From the NCBI GenBank assembly GCA_001769505.1, contig MEOF01000001.1, positions 1 to 46,015 of the forward strand: 46,015 bases of DNA, read 5' to 3'. The DNA comes from Bacteroidetes bacterium GWF2_33_38 (GTDB taxonomy: Bacteria; Bacteroidota; Bacteroidia; Bacteroidales; GWF2-33-38). Below the pieces are notes generated by a model that was given only the letters and a program-made list of their open reading frames with translations, searched no databases and was not told the DNA's origin. Made by a program: the position numbers and the translations under genes. This document shows positions 25,497-35,269 of this stretch, in pieces (the first letter of the stretch is position 1; every line of letters starts with the position of its first letter).

Positions 25497-27383
25497 ATGA
25501 AAATATTAAAGTGGTTAATTTTCCCAATAATTATTATAATCATTTCTTTCCTTTTTGATTTTAACCATAAAAGTTACTCAGAGTTAAATTTCAAAATCAT
25601 AGAATTTATTTATTGGACAATCGTTGCCGGATTAATAGTTTTTATAACCTTTTTTATTAAAATTATAACGGATTTTAAATATTATCCATACTTGATTTTT
25701 TTAATCGTATTGCTATATTATTTATATTGGATTCCGTATGGTATCGATATCACTGATCATGGATATGTTTTGTCGCAATCATGGTTTGAAGGCGATGATA
25801 ATTATATAAGTTCTGCATGGCAGGTTAGAAAAGGTTCGTTTGTAATAATTGGTTTTTGGTTACATATATTGAATGCTCCAAGTGTTATATGGGCGAGATT
25901 GGGATATGCGTTGGTTATTAGCGGAATAGCATTATTGTCTTATAAAATAATTACGTTATATATAAAAGAAAATAGGTTTTTGATTTTTGTTTCTATTGTA
26001 GCGACCTCAACGATACCCATTGTTAAATCGTCTCTTACACTGAATTATAACACGATTCCGATTATTATAATATTACTTGCTTTTTACATTTTATTGAGAG
26101 GTGTTTTATATAAAAAACATTTTTATTTCTTTTTGGCAGGCATTTTAATATCAATATCTGTATTTTCTCGCATACCTTATATTCCGTATTTGGGACTTCC
26201 ATTCTTAATATTTATGTACATATATTTCATCGATAGAGTCAAACGAGATTTCGTAAAAAACATTATAGTTTCATATATGGGAATTGTAATGGGGATTTTA
26301 TTGATTGTTTTATATTTGGTATCGGTAAATTCTTTAACGTATTATGTAGGGTTTTTAAAAAATAACGTCTACGATTTTTTAAAAATTGAACATATTGAAA
26401 GCTTTAAAGCATTATGTGTAACAGATACTAGTTCTCATGGTTTTAGCAAATTAATGACTATGTATTTTATGGAATTTGGAGATGTTTTTTTACTCAGTTT
26501 ATTCTTTATTTTTACTTTTTTCTTAATGCCGGGAATATTAAAATTAAAAGGACTACTAAAAATAATTGTTGTAATTTGCTTTGCCTGGCTTTACTTTTAC
26601 TATGCGTATAAAGTTAATTATCTGAACTGGTATTACTCAATTATAGCTCCTATTATAGCTTCCCTAGTAATCTACTTTATATGCAAACCAAAATTAATAA
26701 AAGCACCTTTGATATTGATATTTTTATCGTTGATTTTTACCATTTTATCTTTTGTGGGAACCAATAATGGAATACAAAATATTATTCATTCTGGAGGCAT
26801 AATATTTCCTCTTTCTCTTTCATTAGTTTTGATTAGCGATTTTAAGTTTAAGTTTAAAAAGTTCAATTTTAATTTCAATATATCGTATTTAATATTTGTA
26901 TTTGGAATTATCTATTTTTCTTATGTTGTAAAAAGTGGATTTGTGTATCGAGACAGTAAAAGAGAAAAATTATTATTTATGTCTAATACTCCTGCACTTT
27001 GGGGAATATTTAGTACGAAAGAAAGGGTTAATGCAATTGATAGCCTTGTTCTTGCATTTGATTCTTTAAAAATTCAGGATAAAGAATATCAAACGATAAA
27101 TAAAAATCTTTTATTACCACTCATTACAAATAGAAAACCAGTCTCGATTAGCTGGAGTGTTTCATTTGATAAATTTTTAAAATATGGCTATAAAATCAAA
27201 TTTTTAATAATCTCAAAAAAAAATCCTAGGCATAACGATTGGCCTAAGAATAAAGATTTATACGATAAAAGAGATAAAATAGAGGTTGATAAATTTATAG
27301 AATATGCAAGGGATAACTACATTGTTGTTTATGAAAATAGTATGTTTAAAATTTATAAATTTAAGCCTATTGTTGTCGGGTAA
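25497..27383 (+). CDS. Polytopic membrane protein, glycosyltransferase-like
   Basis: A 628-aa protein with about 11-13 transmembrane helices and a soluble C-terminal domain of about 160 residues. The first periplasmic loop contains GIDITDHGYVLSQSW, an acidic motif of the kind found in GT-C (PMT/ArnT-like) membrane glycosyltransferases, which use polyprenyl-linked sugars. The long hydrophobic array and the C-terminal domain fit that fold. No specific family is recognised and the acceptor is unknown. It follows tag by 20 bp and precedes a large T9SS substrate; a role in surface glycosylation would suit the context but is only inferred. Confidence 0.6.
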   Translation: MKILKWLIFPIIIIIISFLFDFNHKSYSELNFKIIEFIYWTIVAGLIVFITFFIKIITDFKYYPYLIFLIVLLYYLYWIPYGIDITDHGYVLSQSWFEGDDNYISSAWQVRKGSFVIIGFWLHILNAPSVIWARLGYALVISGIALLSYKIITLYIKENRFLIFVSIVATSTIPIVKSSLTLNYNTIPIIIILLAFYILLRGVLYKKHFYFFLAGILISISVFSRIPYIPYLGLPFLIFMYIYFIDRVKRDFVKNIIVSYMGIVMGILLIVLYLVSVNSLTYYVGFLKNNVYDFLKIEHIESFKALCVTDTSSHGFSKLMTMYFMEFGDVFLLSLFFIFTFFLMPGILKLKGLLKIIVVICFAWLYFYYAYKVNYLNWYYSIIAPIIASLVIYFICKPKLIKAPLILIFLSLIFTILSFVGTNNGIQNIIHSGGIIFPLSLSLVLISDFKFKFKKFNFNFNISYLIFVFGIIYFSYVVKSGFVYRDSKREKLLFMSNTPALWGIFSTKERVNAIDSLVLAFDSLKIQDKEYQTINKNLLLPLITNRKPVSISWSVSFDKFLKYGYKIKFLIISKKNPRHNDWPKNKDLYDKRDKIEVDKFIEYARDNYIVVYENSMFKIYKFKPIVVG

Positions 27384-27506
27384 AATGAAAGCAATCTACA
27401 TTTAAAAAAATCGAATATATTCGTCACGCTCTTATTTTAAATCAAATAGATGTTGTTGTTTTAAAATATTTTATTACTTTAGTTAATCATTTCTAACGTA
27501 ATTTTT

Positions 27507-30500
27507 ATGAAAAATAAACTAATTCTCTTTACGATTCTATTTTTGTTTGTTGCTAATGCTTTTGCACAAACATTCTCTTCGGGAAATATATCAGTTGCAA
27601 TTCCAGACGATGGAAACACATATCCGGGCGGTGGAGTTTGTAATTCTGTAGCCGTGTCGGATGTTGGAACAATTGATGGAGATAGTCTTATCGTTTCCTC
27701 AGTTTGTGTTTACATCGACCATACGTACAATGGCGATTTAGATATTTTCATTGTAAGTCCAATTGGCACAGTTGTGTCTCTTTCGTCGGGACGGGGAGGT
27801 AGTGGCGATGACTTTGGAACAAGTATAGGTTCAATGTGTTTCGACATGTATGCTTCGGCTTCAATTACAACAGTTTCGTCTACAGGCCCCATAACTGGAA
27901 GTTACAAACCGGAAGGGAGTTTTACTGACTTTAATTCTGAAAATGCAAATGGAAATTGGCAACTTTGTGTGGGAGACGATTATGCTTCTGATTCAGGTAC
28001 TCTATTAGGATGGTCGATAACTTTTGATTCCGCCCCTGCTCCAACTTGCAGCGATGGAATAATGAATCAAGATGAAACAGGAATTGATTGTGGCGGAACT
28101 TATTGTCCTGAATGTGGACTTGGTGATGATGTTTGTAATCCGATACCATTGACTGTAAACACAGAATGTGTTTTTCAACAATTTTCAAATGTTGGAATGA
28201 CTCAATCTCTTTATCCCGGAAATCCGGGCTGTGCTAGTTTCTCTGGTCCGGATATTTGGTTTGCAGTTACCGTTCCTGCAGGGGGGCATATTATTTTTGA
28301 TCAAAACACAGGAGTTATAACCGATGCAGGAATGGCTGTATATTCAGGAACTGATTGCAATAATTTAACCTTAGTCGATTGTGATGATGATGGCAGTTCC
28401 AATGGTTCAATGTCGTACATCGAATTAACTGAAAGAACAGAAGGCGAAACTCTTTGGGTTCGTGTTTGGGAATATGGCGGAAACATACAAGGAACATTTA
28501 GCATTTGTGCACATGCCCCAATCCCGACGTGTTCTGATGGAATTCAAAATCAAGACGAAACGGGAATTGATTGTGGAGGCATTTCTTGTGCTGCTTGTGC
28601 CGATGGAACTAATTGTCAGAATCCAATGAATATTTCAAACTTACCATATAGTGAATTTAGTACAACATGTGGTTTTATAAACGATTATTCAAGTGCTGAT
28701 GCATGTGGTAGTACTTATATGAATGGTGAAGACGTTGTATATTCTTACACTCCTATAGAAGATGAAACTATTTCTGCAGGTATTTCAAATGCATCTGCTA
28801 TTAAAATGGGGCTTTTTATTTTAGATTCTTGTCCTGATGATACAACAGCTTCTTGTATTGCTTCATCTGAATCAGATACTGGAATTCCAACAATTTGTGC
28901 AACTAATTTAATAGGAGGACAAACCTATTATTTTATTGTAGCAACTCAATCAACAACAGCATGTTCAGATTTTAAATTAATTGTGTCAAAAACCTTAATA
29001 GAGCCAGATACAATATATACTTGTGATACTGTTTTTTACGACTTGGGAGGATTAGCGGGTGATTATTCAGTTTGTGAAAATTATATAAAAACATATTGTT
29101 CTGACAATCCTGCAAATGTAATTCAAGTTACATTTACTGAATTTGATGTAAATAATTCTGATAATCTATTTGTTTATGATGGAATAGATACATCTGCAAC
29201 ATTGTTATACAATTTCAATAATGATAATGCCCCTACACAAGCAATTAAACCATCGTACTTAAATACTTCGGGATGTTTAACTTTCAATTTTCAATCAGAT
29301 GATTCAAATGAGGGTTCGGTAGGCTGGATTGCAAATGTAAATTGCTCAGATCCTTGTCAATCAGTTGAAGCCTACTCAACAGGGGGGGCACTAAACATTG
29401 ATATTTGTCAAGGAGCAACAGTTAATTTTGAAGGTTCGGGAATTTATAGCAACAACGACGAATCATATCATCAAAGCGACTCAACTTCAACATTTGAATG
29501 GCGTATCAACAATGATGTTGTTGCAACAACTCAAAACTTCAACTATGTATTTACTAATCAAGGACTATATGGAATTGATTTGAGAATAACTGATACTAAT
29601 GGTTGTCAAAGTATTAATAGCATTCAACAAAAAGTTCGAGTATCAATTACTCCTTCATTTGCAGGAACTGAAATTAATCCTACATCAACTTGCGTTGGTT
29701 ATCCTATAATTTTAAAAGGAAATGCAACTCCTGAAACCATTATAAGTGAGTTAAATAATATTTATAATGACACAACTCTTATTCCTGATGGAAGTGGAGC
29801 AGAATATACTACATCGATAAATTTCATAAGTTTTAATGCAGGGCAAATAATAAATAGTGCTGATGATATTAAAAATATTTGTATGAATATCGAACATTCG
29901 TATGTTGGTGATTTAGATGTCTTTATTGAATGTCCGAATAGTAGCACAGCAACATTATTTAACTTGTATACAGGTACAGGAAGTACAAACAATGGAGCAT
30001 ATTTAGGAATTCCTTTAGGGGGAGCTGATCATTCAGATTATGATGATACACCTTATACTGATCCTACGGTAAATTTACCTGGCGAAGGTTATGATTATTG
30101 TTTTAATATGAATGGTATAACAAGTATTAATAACGTAGGAACTGGAAGTGGGACAACAGTCCCAAGCGACTCATATCTTCCTGTTGGTGATTTTAATTCC
30201 TTAGTTGGGTGTCCTTTAAATGGCACTTGGGCAATACACATGATTGATAATATTGCTGCTGATAATGGCTATATTTTTAGTTGGGGAATTACATTTGCCG
30301 ATGAGATATATTCTGAAGTTTTTAGTTTCGAAGACGAATTTGCAAGCGAAGGTATTTGGACAGGTCAAGAGCTTTCCGGAACTGTTTCAGATTCAATTTC
30401 AATTACTCCCGATGCAGAAGGATTGTTTGATTATACGTATACAATCATTGATAGTATTGGTTGTGTGTTTGATACAACTCTTACATTAACCGTTCAAAAT

Positions 30501-30983
30501 TTATCTGCAAGCATAATTGGAACTGATAATTTTGATTTAGGCGATAGCATTGCCGTGAACACAACTGGAGGAACTCCACCATATTCTATTTTGTGGAATA
30601 CGGGAGAAGCGTTTCAAGTTATTACTCCTGATTCATCGGGATTATATTATGCTTTTGTAAGCGATGTAAATGGTTGTCAAGCAAACGACTCGGCTAATAT
30701 TATTATCACAAATCTTGTTAAAAATTCGATTCTCGACAAAATTAACATTCATCCAAATCCAAACAACGGTCAATTTAACATTGTTATAAACTCCAAAGAA
30801 AAAGGTAAAATGCAGTTGCGTTTATTTGATTTGAATGGGAAATTAATTTTCACCGAAAGTCTTGAGAAAAACAACGATATTTTGAGAAAACATCTAGAAT
30901 TTAGCTATTTAGCAAAAGGAGTGTATCATTTGCAGGTGTTGAGCGAAAGAGAAATAATAAATCAAAAAATAATAATTGAATAA
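27507..30983 (+). CDS. Large T9SS-secreted multidomain protein with P-domains and CUB
   Basis: A 1158-aa cell-surface protein with a signal peptide (KNKLILFTILFLFVANAFAQ). In order: a proprotein-convertase P-like domain (about 20-175), a Cys motif (CSDGIMNQDETGIDCGG, from 181), a beta domain, a second copy of that motif (from 342), another beta domain, a CUB-like domain (about 505-615), a PKD-like domain, a second P-like domain (about 755-935), a PKD-like segment, and a C-terminal type A sorting domain (from IHPNPNNGQF to KIIIE) recognised by the T9SS. P-domains normally accompany a subtilisin-like protease, but no catalytic triad is visible, so adhesion or matrix binding is more likely. The gene is monocistronic. 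Confidence 0.85.
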   Translation: MKNKLILFTILFLFVANAFAQTFSSGNISVAIPDDGNTYPGGGVCNSVAVSDVGTIDGDSLIVSSVCVYIDHTYNGDLDIFIVSPIGTVVSLSSGRGGSGDDFGTSIGSMCFDMYASASITTVSSTGPITGSYKPEGSFTDFNSENANGNWQLCVGDDYASDSGTLLGWSITFDSAPAPTCSDGIMNQDETGIDCGGTYCPECGLGDDVCNPIPLTVNTECVFQQFSNVGMTQSLYPGNPGCASFSGPDIWFAVTVPAGGHIIFDQNTGVITDAGMAVYSGTDCNNLTLVDCDDDGSSNGSMSYIELTERTEGETLWVRVWEYGGNIQGTFSICAHAPIPTCSDGIQNQDETGIDCGGISCAACADGTNCQNPMNISNLPYSEFSTTCGFINDYSSADACGSTYMNGEDVVYSYTPIEDETISAGISNASAIKMGLFILDSCPDDTTASCIASSESDTGIPTICATNLIGGQTYYFIVATQSTTACSDFKLIVSKTLIEPDTIYTCDTVFYDLGGLAGDYSVCENYIKTYCSDNPANVIQVTFTEFDVNNSDNLFVYDGIDTSATLLYNFNNDNAPTQAIKPSYLNTSGCLTFNFQSDDSNEGSVGWIANVNCSDPCQSVEAYSTGGALNIDICQGATVNFEGSGIYSNNDESYHQSDSTSTFEWRINNDVVATTQNFNYVFTNQGLYGIDLRITDTNGCQSINSIQQKVRVSITPSFAGTEINPTSTCVGYPIILKGNATPETIISELNNIYNDTTLIPDGSGAEYTTSINFISFNAGQIINSADDIKNICMNIEHSYVGDLDVFIECPNSSTATLFNLYTGTGSTNNGAYLGIPLGGADHSDYDDTPYTDPTVNLPGEGYDYCFNMNGITSINNVGTGSGTTVPSDSYLPVGDFNSLVGCPLNGTWAIHMIDNIAADNGYIFSWGITFADEIYSEVFSFEDEFASEGIWTGQELSGTVSDSISITPDAEGLFDYTYTIIDSIGCVFDTTLTLTVQNLSASIIGTDNFDLGDSIAVNTTGGTPPYSILWNTGEAFQVITPDSSGLYYAFVSDVNGCQANDSANIIITNLVKNSILDKINIHPNPNNGQFNIVINSKEKGKMQLRLFDLNGKLIFTESLEKNNDILRKHLEFSYLAKGVYHLQVLSEREIINQKIIIE

Positions 30984-31102
30984 TTAAAATTTTTCATTTA
31001 CACTTTTATATATCGGATTGATTTTGAAATATTTCTACAAAAGGAACGTAGTTTCGAATTATTTTGATTTTGTTTAACATCAATAAAACTAAATTTAATA
31101 CC

Positions 31103-31122
31103 AACAAAGTATTAACTTTGTT
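31103..31122 (+). promoter_or_regulatory. Perfect palindrome over the -7 element of the NifX-like gene
   Basis: AACAAAGTATTAACTTTGTT has perfect 8-base arms with a 4-base centre. Its right arm contains TAACTTTG (31113-31120), a match to the TAnnTTTG element, 24 bases before the ATG at 31144. A regulator bound here would block the promoter, so this is a candidate operator. The regulator is unknown. Confidence 0.55.
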
Positions 31123-31143
31123 ACATATTAAAATTATTTTATT

Positions 31144-31500
31144 ATGTACATTGCAATTCCAACAAGAGAAACAGTAGTTGATGATCATTTTGGTCATTGT
31201 GAATATTTTACCGTTTATAATGTTGACAACAACAATCAAATTGTATCGCATGAAATAGTTCCTTCGTTACAAGGTTGCGGATGTAAATCGAACATTGCCA
31301 GTGTTTTGGCAGACAAAGGAGTTACGTTAATGCTTGCCGGAAATATCGGACAAGGAGCTATTAACGTACTTGCAAATAGAGGAATACAGGTGGTTAGAGG
31401 TTGTTCGGGAAACACACAAAAAGTTGTGGAAGACTATTTAAGCGGAAGTTTATTAGACAGCGGAAAAACATGCAGTAGCCACGAAGGCTGTAATCATTAA
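31144..31500 (+). CDS. NifX/NifB-like (dinitrogenase cofactor-type) protein
   Basis: A 118-aa protein of the dinitrogenase iron-molybdenum cofactor biosynthesis fold. Visible landmarks are the start MYIAIPT, VDDHFGHCEYFTVY, EIVPSLQGCGCKSNIASVLADKGVTLMLAGNIGQGAINVL and the Cys/His-rich tail CSSHEGCNH. Family members bind iron-sulfur or metal clusters; in non-fixing anaerobes they are common and of unknown role, often linked to redox or ATPase maturation proteins. No other nif genes are in view, so nitrogen fixation is not implied. It is 10 bp from the next small gene and likely forms an operon with it, under a palindrome-overlapped promoter. Confidence 0.85.
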   Translation: MYIAIPTRETVVDDHFGHCEYFTVYNVDNNNQIVSHEIVPSLQGCGCKSNIASVLADKGVTLMLAGNIGQGAINVLANRGIQVVRGCSGNTQKVVEDYLSGSLLDSGKTCSSHEGCNH

Positions 31501-31510
31501 ATAATTAATT

Positions 31511-31735
31511 ATGAGACGAGTTGACACCCAAAAGTTATCTGGCGATGAATGTTGGGGAATTCAAATGTATGGACTGAATCATTGCAAAGAAATAAATTGC
31601 AAATGGAGAGGAATATCGGCATGTAATGGTAAAAACATCATTAAAACCGGAAAGAATTCTAAAGGATTTGTAATTGACGACTTTGGCTTATCGTTCGACG
31701 ATAGCACAACAAACAAAAATGATAAAAGAGAATAG
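31511..31735 (+). CDS. Small Cys-rich protein of unknown function
   Basis: A 74-aa soluble protein with four Cys residues, three of them in a cluster (GLNHCKEINCKWRGISAC), and a GKNSKGFVIDDFGLSFD segment. The spacing could bind a metal ion, but no family is recognised. It lies 10 bp downstream of the NifX-like gene and is followed by a hairpin, so the two probably act together. Confidence 0.65.
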   Translation: MRRVDTQKLSGDECWGIQMYGLNHCKEINCKWRGISACNGKNIIKTGKNSKGFVIDDFGLSFDDSTTNKNDKRE

Positions 31736-31763
31736 AACATTGCCTCTTTCTAAAAGAAAATGG

Positions 31764-31783
31764 AAGTTTATTAAACTTTTTTT
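31764..31783 (+). terminator. Short hairpin with T-run
   Basis: AAGTTT and AAACTT enclose a 3-base loop and are followed by a run of T, about 28 bases past the stop at 31735. The stem is weak (AT-rich), but the position fits a terminator for the NifX-like operon. Confidence 0.5.
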
Positions 31784-31872
31784 ATAAAAAAGCACATCTT
31801 TTTTTTTGTCTGATGAAAAAAAACGTATTTTTATTTATTAAATTTTTTTAAAGATTATAAAATAACGAATTT

Positions 31873-32439
31873 ATGGCTACAACAGCTGATATTAAAAATG
31901 GCTTGTGTATTGAATACAATAGCGGATTATATTCAATTGTACAATTTCAACATGTGAAACCAGGCAAAGGTCCTGCCTTTGTTCGAACAAAATTAAAAAA
32001 CTTAACAACTGGAAAGGTTATTGAAAACACTTTCAATTCTGGTGTGAGAATTAATGTTGTACGAATTGAAAGAAGACCTTATCAATATTTGTATAAAGAA
32101 GAAATGGGTTATGTTTTTATGCATACTCAAACATTTGAGCAAATAACTATTGATGAAAAACTTATCGACCATCCTCAAATTATGAAAGAAGGAATTGAAG
32201 TTGAAGTTGTTTTTCATGCCGAAACAGAAACGCCACTAACCTGCGATTTGCCGCCACACGTAATTTTAGAAGTTACGTACAGTGAGCCAGGGCTTAGAGG
32301 CGATACTTCTTCATCAACCGCAATGAAACATGCAACGCTTGAAACCGGATATGTGATAAACGTACCATTATTCATTAATGTTGGAGACAAAATTAAAGTT
32401 GACACTAGAGATTTAACTTACGCTGAAAGAGTAAAGTAA
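31873..32439 (+). CDS. efp: Elongation factor P
   Basis: A 188-aa translation factor that rescues ribosomes stalled at polyproline. It has the KOW-like N-terminal domain with the functional loop KPGKGPAF (29-36), where the tip residue is K32, and the C-terminal OB domains ending [18 protein letters not shown]. Length and motifs match EF-P. The tip lysine is the site modified in some bacteria; no modification gene is visible here. The gene is followed 16 bp later by lpxD, so read-through is likely. Confidence 0.96.
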   Translation: MATTADIKNGLCIEYNSGLYSIVQFQHVKPGKGPAFVRTKLKNLTTGKVIENTFNSGVRINVVRIERRPYQYLYKEEMGYVFMHTQTFEQITIDEKLIDHPQIMKEGIEVEVVFHAETETPLTCDLPPHVILEVTYSEPGLRGDTSSSTAMKHATLETGYVINVPLFINVGDKIKVDTRDLTYAERVK

Positions 32440-32455
32440 TTATATAAATAAGTAA

Positions 32456-33385
32456 ATGAAACTTAATCCTGCTGTAACTCTTCATGAGTTGGCTTCATAC
32501 ATTGGAGCAACATACGAAGGCAATTCAACCATGTTGGTAACCGGAATCAACGAAATACATCGTGTCGAAAAAGGCGATTTAACCTTTGTTGATCATCCAA
32601 AATACTACGAAAAGGCTTTAAATTCGGAAGCTAGTTTTATATTGATAAATAAAACTGTCGAATGCCCCGAAGGAAAAGGACTGATTTTTTCAAATGACCC
32701 ATTCAGAGATTATAATGCCTTAACTACTAGATTTTTTTCTTTCAAAAAATCGGATAATCGAATTAGCGATTCGGCAAAAATAGGAGAAGGAACCATAATT
32801 CAGCCGGGAGCTTTTGTTGGCAACGATGTCGTTATTGGAAAAAATTGTGTAATTCACTCGAATGTTAGCATATACGATAATTGCGTGATAGGCAATGATG
32901 TTATTATTCATGCAAATACAGTAATTGGAGCCGATGCGTTTTACTACAAACGACGAGCCGATGGATATGACAAACTTAAATCGTGCGGACGAGTTGTAAT
33001 TCACAATAAAGTTGAAATAGGAGCAAATTGCACAATCGACCGAGGAGTTTCGTCAGATACCATTATTGGCGAAGGCACAAAACTCGATAATTTGATTCAG
33101 GTTGGGCACGATACGGTTGTTGGTAAAAACTGTTTATTCATTTCTCAAGTTGGGGTTGCGGGCTGTGTAACGGTAGAAGACGACGTAATTTTGTGGGGTC
33201 AAGTAGGCGTACAAAAAGATTTAACGATAGGCAAAGGAGCGATTGTACTTGGACAATCAGGAATTGGAAAGTCAATCGAAGGAAATAAAGTTTATTTTGG
33301 ATCTCCGGTTCAAGAAGCGAAAAAGAAAATGAAGGAACTTGCCTTAATGAAAAGGCTTCCTGATCTTTTTAAAATTAAAGAATGA
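32456..33385 (+). CDS. lpxD: UDP-3-O-acylglucosamine N-acyltransferase (LpxD-like)
   Basis: A 309-aa acyltransferase of lipid A synthesis that adds the N-linked acyl chain using acyl-ACP. The N-terminal uridine-binding domain ends near FFSFKK. It is followed by a left-handed beta-helix of hexapeptide repeats (from about residue 100) with the catalytic-type histidine in [11 protein letters not shown] (H218) and a final helix [17 protein letters not shown]. It is slightly short for LpxD, and some Bacteroidota carry a second paralogue, so this could be either copy. Its stop overlaps the start of the phosphatase gene (ATGA). Confidence 0.88.
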   Translation: MKLNPAVTLHELASYIGATYEGNSTMLVTGINEIHRVEKGDLTFVDHPKYYEKALNSEASFILINKTVECPEGKGLIFSNDPFRDYNALTTRFFSFKKSDNRISDSAKIGEGTIIQPGAFVGNDVVIGKNCVIHSNVSIYDNCVIGNDVIIHANTVIGADAFYYKRRADGYDKLKSCGRVVIHNKVEIGANCTIDRGVSSDTIIGEGTKLDNLIQVGHDTVVGKNCLFISQVGVAGCVTVEDDVILWGQVGVQKDLTIGKGAIVLGQSGIGKSIEGNKVYFGSPVQEAKKKMKELALMKRLPDLFKIKE

Positions 33386-34608
33386 AAAAATCATCTCTCG
33401 AACGATTACGAATAAGTAATTTTAAACTTGAGATTTTACTTGAAATTACTCGTGCGATAAACGAAAATTTATCGACAGGAATTCTCATTCAGCGATACGA
33501 ACAAATTTTAAGAACAGAGTTAAATATAGGAAAAGTACTTATTTTTAACTTTAAGCAAAAATGGGAATGCTTGCTTTGTTCAGGAATGGATTTAGATTTG
33601 ATTACAAAAATTGATGTTAACAGAGACCTTATTGATATAAGTGAAATTCAAATCGTTACACGAAGTGAGCAGGATTGTTTTAAATCAATCGACATAATTA
33701 TTCCGGTATTTCATAAAGAAAAACCATTAGCATACGTTCTTATCGGCGATATTGACGAGGAACAAGAAGGAATGAGTCCGTCGATTAAACATTTACACTT
33801 TATACAAACACTTACAAATATTATAATTGTTGCCATTGAAAATAAACGATTATACAAAGAAAGTTTAAAGCAAGAAGCCTTAAAGAAGGAGTTAGAACTT
33901 GCCTCAAAAATGCAAGAAATGCTTATTCCAAGTACCGAGAGTTTACCCAATAACGACAAACTTTATGTTCATGGATTTTATTTACCACACTATGAAGTTG
34001 GAGGCGATTATTACGATTTTATCGAATTAAACGAAAATGAAGCTGGGTTTTGTATTGCAGATGTTTCAGGAAAAGGAATTTCGGCAGCTATTTTAATGTC
34101 GAATTTTCAAGCAAATCTACGAGCTCTTTTTACTCCTGAAATATCTTTAATCGACCTCATCAGAAAGTTAAACGAAATTGTACTCAGAAATACAAAGGGA
34201 GAGCGTTTTATTACAATATTCATCGCGAAATATAACTATAACACGAAAGAACTTGTTTATATAAATGCAGGACATAATCCTCCAATTTTATACAACACAA
34301 AAAATGCTAATATTTATTACTTGAAAAACGGGTGTGTTGGGCTTGGTATGATTGATGACATTCCTGAAATTAATAAAGGCTTTATAAAAGTCGCTAAGCA
34401 CACCAAACTTTTGTGCTATACCGATGGACTTGTTGAGGTTGAAAACGATAACGACGAAGCATTTGGCTTAGAACATGCTGAAAAAATTATTCCCAAAGAT
34501 GAGCCGATTAATATGATAATTAACGAACTTATCGAAAACCTGAATGTTTTTAGAGGCTCAAAACCATTGTTCGACGATATCTCAATTCTTGGATTGGAGT
34601 TTTTCTAA
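33382..34608 (+). CDS. PP2C (SpoIIE)-type phosphatase with GAF-like sensor
   Basis: A 408-aa cytosolic protein. Residues 1-155 form a GAF-like sensor domain, followed by a short coiled coil ([18 protein letters not shown]). The PP2C/SpoIIE phosphatase has metal-binding motifs [33 protein letters not shown] and the terminal [10 protein letters not shown]. Such enzymes dephosphorylate anti-sigma antagonists or SiaC-like proteins in partner-switching pathways. It overlaps lpxD by 4 bases. A SiaB-type kinase at 22217 could oppose it, but the distance makes this speculative. Confidence 0.88.
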   Translation: MKKSSLERLRISNFKLEILLEITRAINENLSTGILIQRYEQILRTELNIGKVLIFNFKQKWECLLCSGMDLDLITKIDVNRDLIDISEIQIVTRSEQDCFKSIDIIIPVFHKEKPLAYVLIGDIDEEQEGMSPSIKHLHFIQTLTNIIIVAIENKRLYKESLKQEALKKELELASKMQEMLIPSTESLPNNDKLYVHGFYLPHYEVGGDYYDFIELNENEAGFCIADVSGKGISAAILMSNFQANLRALFTPEISLIDLIRKLNEIVLRNTKGERFITIFIAKYNYNTKELVYINAGHNPPILYNTKNANIYYLKNGCVGLGMIDDIPEINKGFIKVAKHTKLLCYTDGLVEVENDNDEAFGLEHAEKIIPKDEPINMIINELIENLNVFRGSKPLFDDISILGLEFF

Positions 34609-34706
34609 TTTTTTTAGAAATAATTTGGCTTCATGAGCTTAAACAAAAATTACTTATGACTATCTTTAATAAAGTCTTCTCGTCGAAAATATATTTTTGA
34701 GAAATG

Positions 34707-34883
34707 ATACCAATAATATTTCCATATGACTGATATATTTTGTATATTTTAGACATGGGAAAATATTCAACAATAACAGTAAAAGAAGAGTTAGAAGAAT
34801 TAAAGACTCTACGTAATCGTGAAAGGAATCACAGTAGAATCCATTTCTGCAAATTTCTTTGCCAAAATAATAATCAAAGCTGA
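34707..34883 (+). pseudogene. IS remnant: left end and truncated transposase start
   Basis: The DNA from 34707 (ATACCAATAATATTTCCATATGAC) matches the left end of the two MITE-like elements. At 34755 an ATG opens a 42-codon frame beginning MGKYSTITVKEELEELKTL, with NRERNHSRIH next, which reads like the N-terminal helix of an IS transposase (IS630-like group suspected). After about residue 30 the frame loses this character and stops at 34883. The rest of the IS is missing, so this is a degraded insertion and the likely parent type of the MITEs. Confidence 0.6.
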
Positions 34884-34954
34884 AAAAACACAATATACCA
34901 ATAAAAAGTATGGTCCAGTAATTTCTTTTATTATTTCAATCATATTACAACGAC

Positions 34955-35098
34955 TCAGCTAACGACTGAGGCTATATGCAGTAAGGGATTGCGGAGCGGA
35001 AACCTGTCCACCTACACAAAATTTAATGCGGGCTACAATGTTTGAATTTTCACTGAAACCCTTATTGCATATAGCCTTTGTTACCAGCTGGCGGTTCT
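34955..35098 (-). repeat. Imperfect palindromic attC-like repeat, copy 2
   Basis: The arms AGGCTATATGCAGTAAGGG and CCCTTATTGCATATAGCC pair over 15 or more bases. Read on the minus strand the sequence aligns along its length with copy 1 at 2546. It is the main content of the 661-bp gap 34609-35269, together with the IS remnant to its left and a promoter to its right. Confidence 0.75.
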
Positions 35099-35108
35099 TG
35101 TCTTTCAT
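34959..35108 (-). CDS. Possible 49-aa ORF reading through the palindromic repeat
   Basis: An ATG at 35108 lies four bases past a consensus TATCTTTG and opens a 50-codon frame (MKDKNRQLVTKAICNKGF...) ending at TAG 34959. The frame runs through the entire repeat, and the equivalent frame of copy 1 is also open (ANKGF in place of CNKGF). It may be a chance frame of the repeat or the remnant of a cassette whose gene was lost. Expression is plausible because of the promoter; function is unknown. Confidence 0.25.
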   Translation of the reverse strand: MKDKNRQLVTKAICNKGFSENSNIVARIKFCVGGQVSAPQSLTAYSLSR

Positions 35109-35112
35109 GTCA

Positions 35113-35145
35113 CAAAGATACTACTATTTCCAGTTTCGCTGTCAA
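35113..35145 (-). promoter_or_regulatory. Promoter facing into palindromic repeat copy 2
   Basis: On the minus strand GTTG (TTG at 35143-35145) and TATCTTTG (35113-35120) are 22 bases apart, a full match to the Bacteroidota consensus. It points at the repeat, with only a short ORF downstream. Confidence 0.6.
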
Positions 35146-35269
35146 CTGTCAAATAGTTTTTGTTCTGGATGGAATGTGTGTCAGCGTTTAAATTTTTACA
35201 GAAGGAAAGGGATTTTTTATTTGTCTGCGAATGTAATATGCACTTAGTTAATGATATTTTCTGTACATA

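Noticed and set aside
31144-31500. Evidence for nitrogen fixation
   Set aside because: NifX/NifB-like single-domain proteins are common in non-fixing anaerobes, and no nifHDK or nifENB genes are present.
34895-34903. Second ATACCAATA as the right end of the IS remnant
   Set aside because: It is in the same orientation as the left end, not inverted, and lacks the rest of the terminal sequence.
2546-35098. Canonical integron with attC sites
   Set aside because: The repeats resemble attC in shape, but the outer cores (GTTATGG, GTTAGCC) do not fit GTTRRRY, and no integrase gene is in the window.
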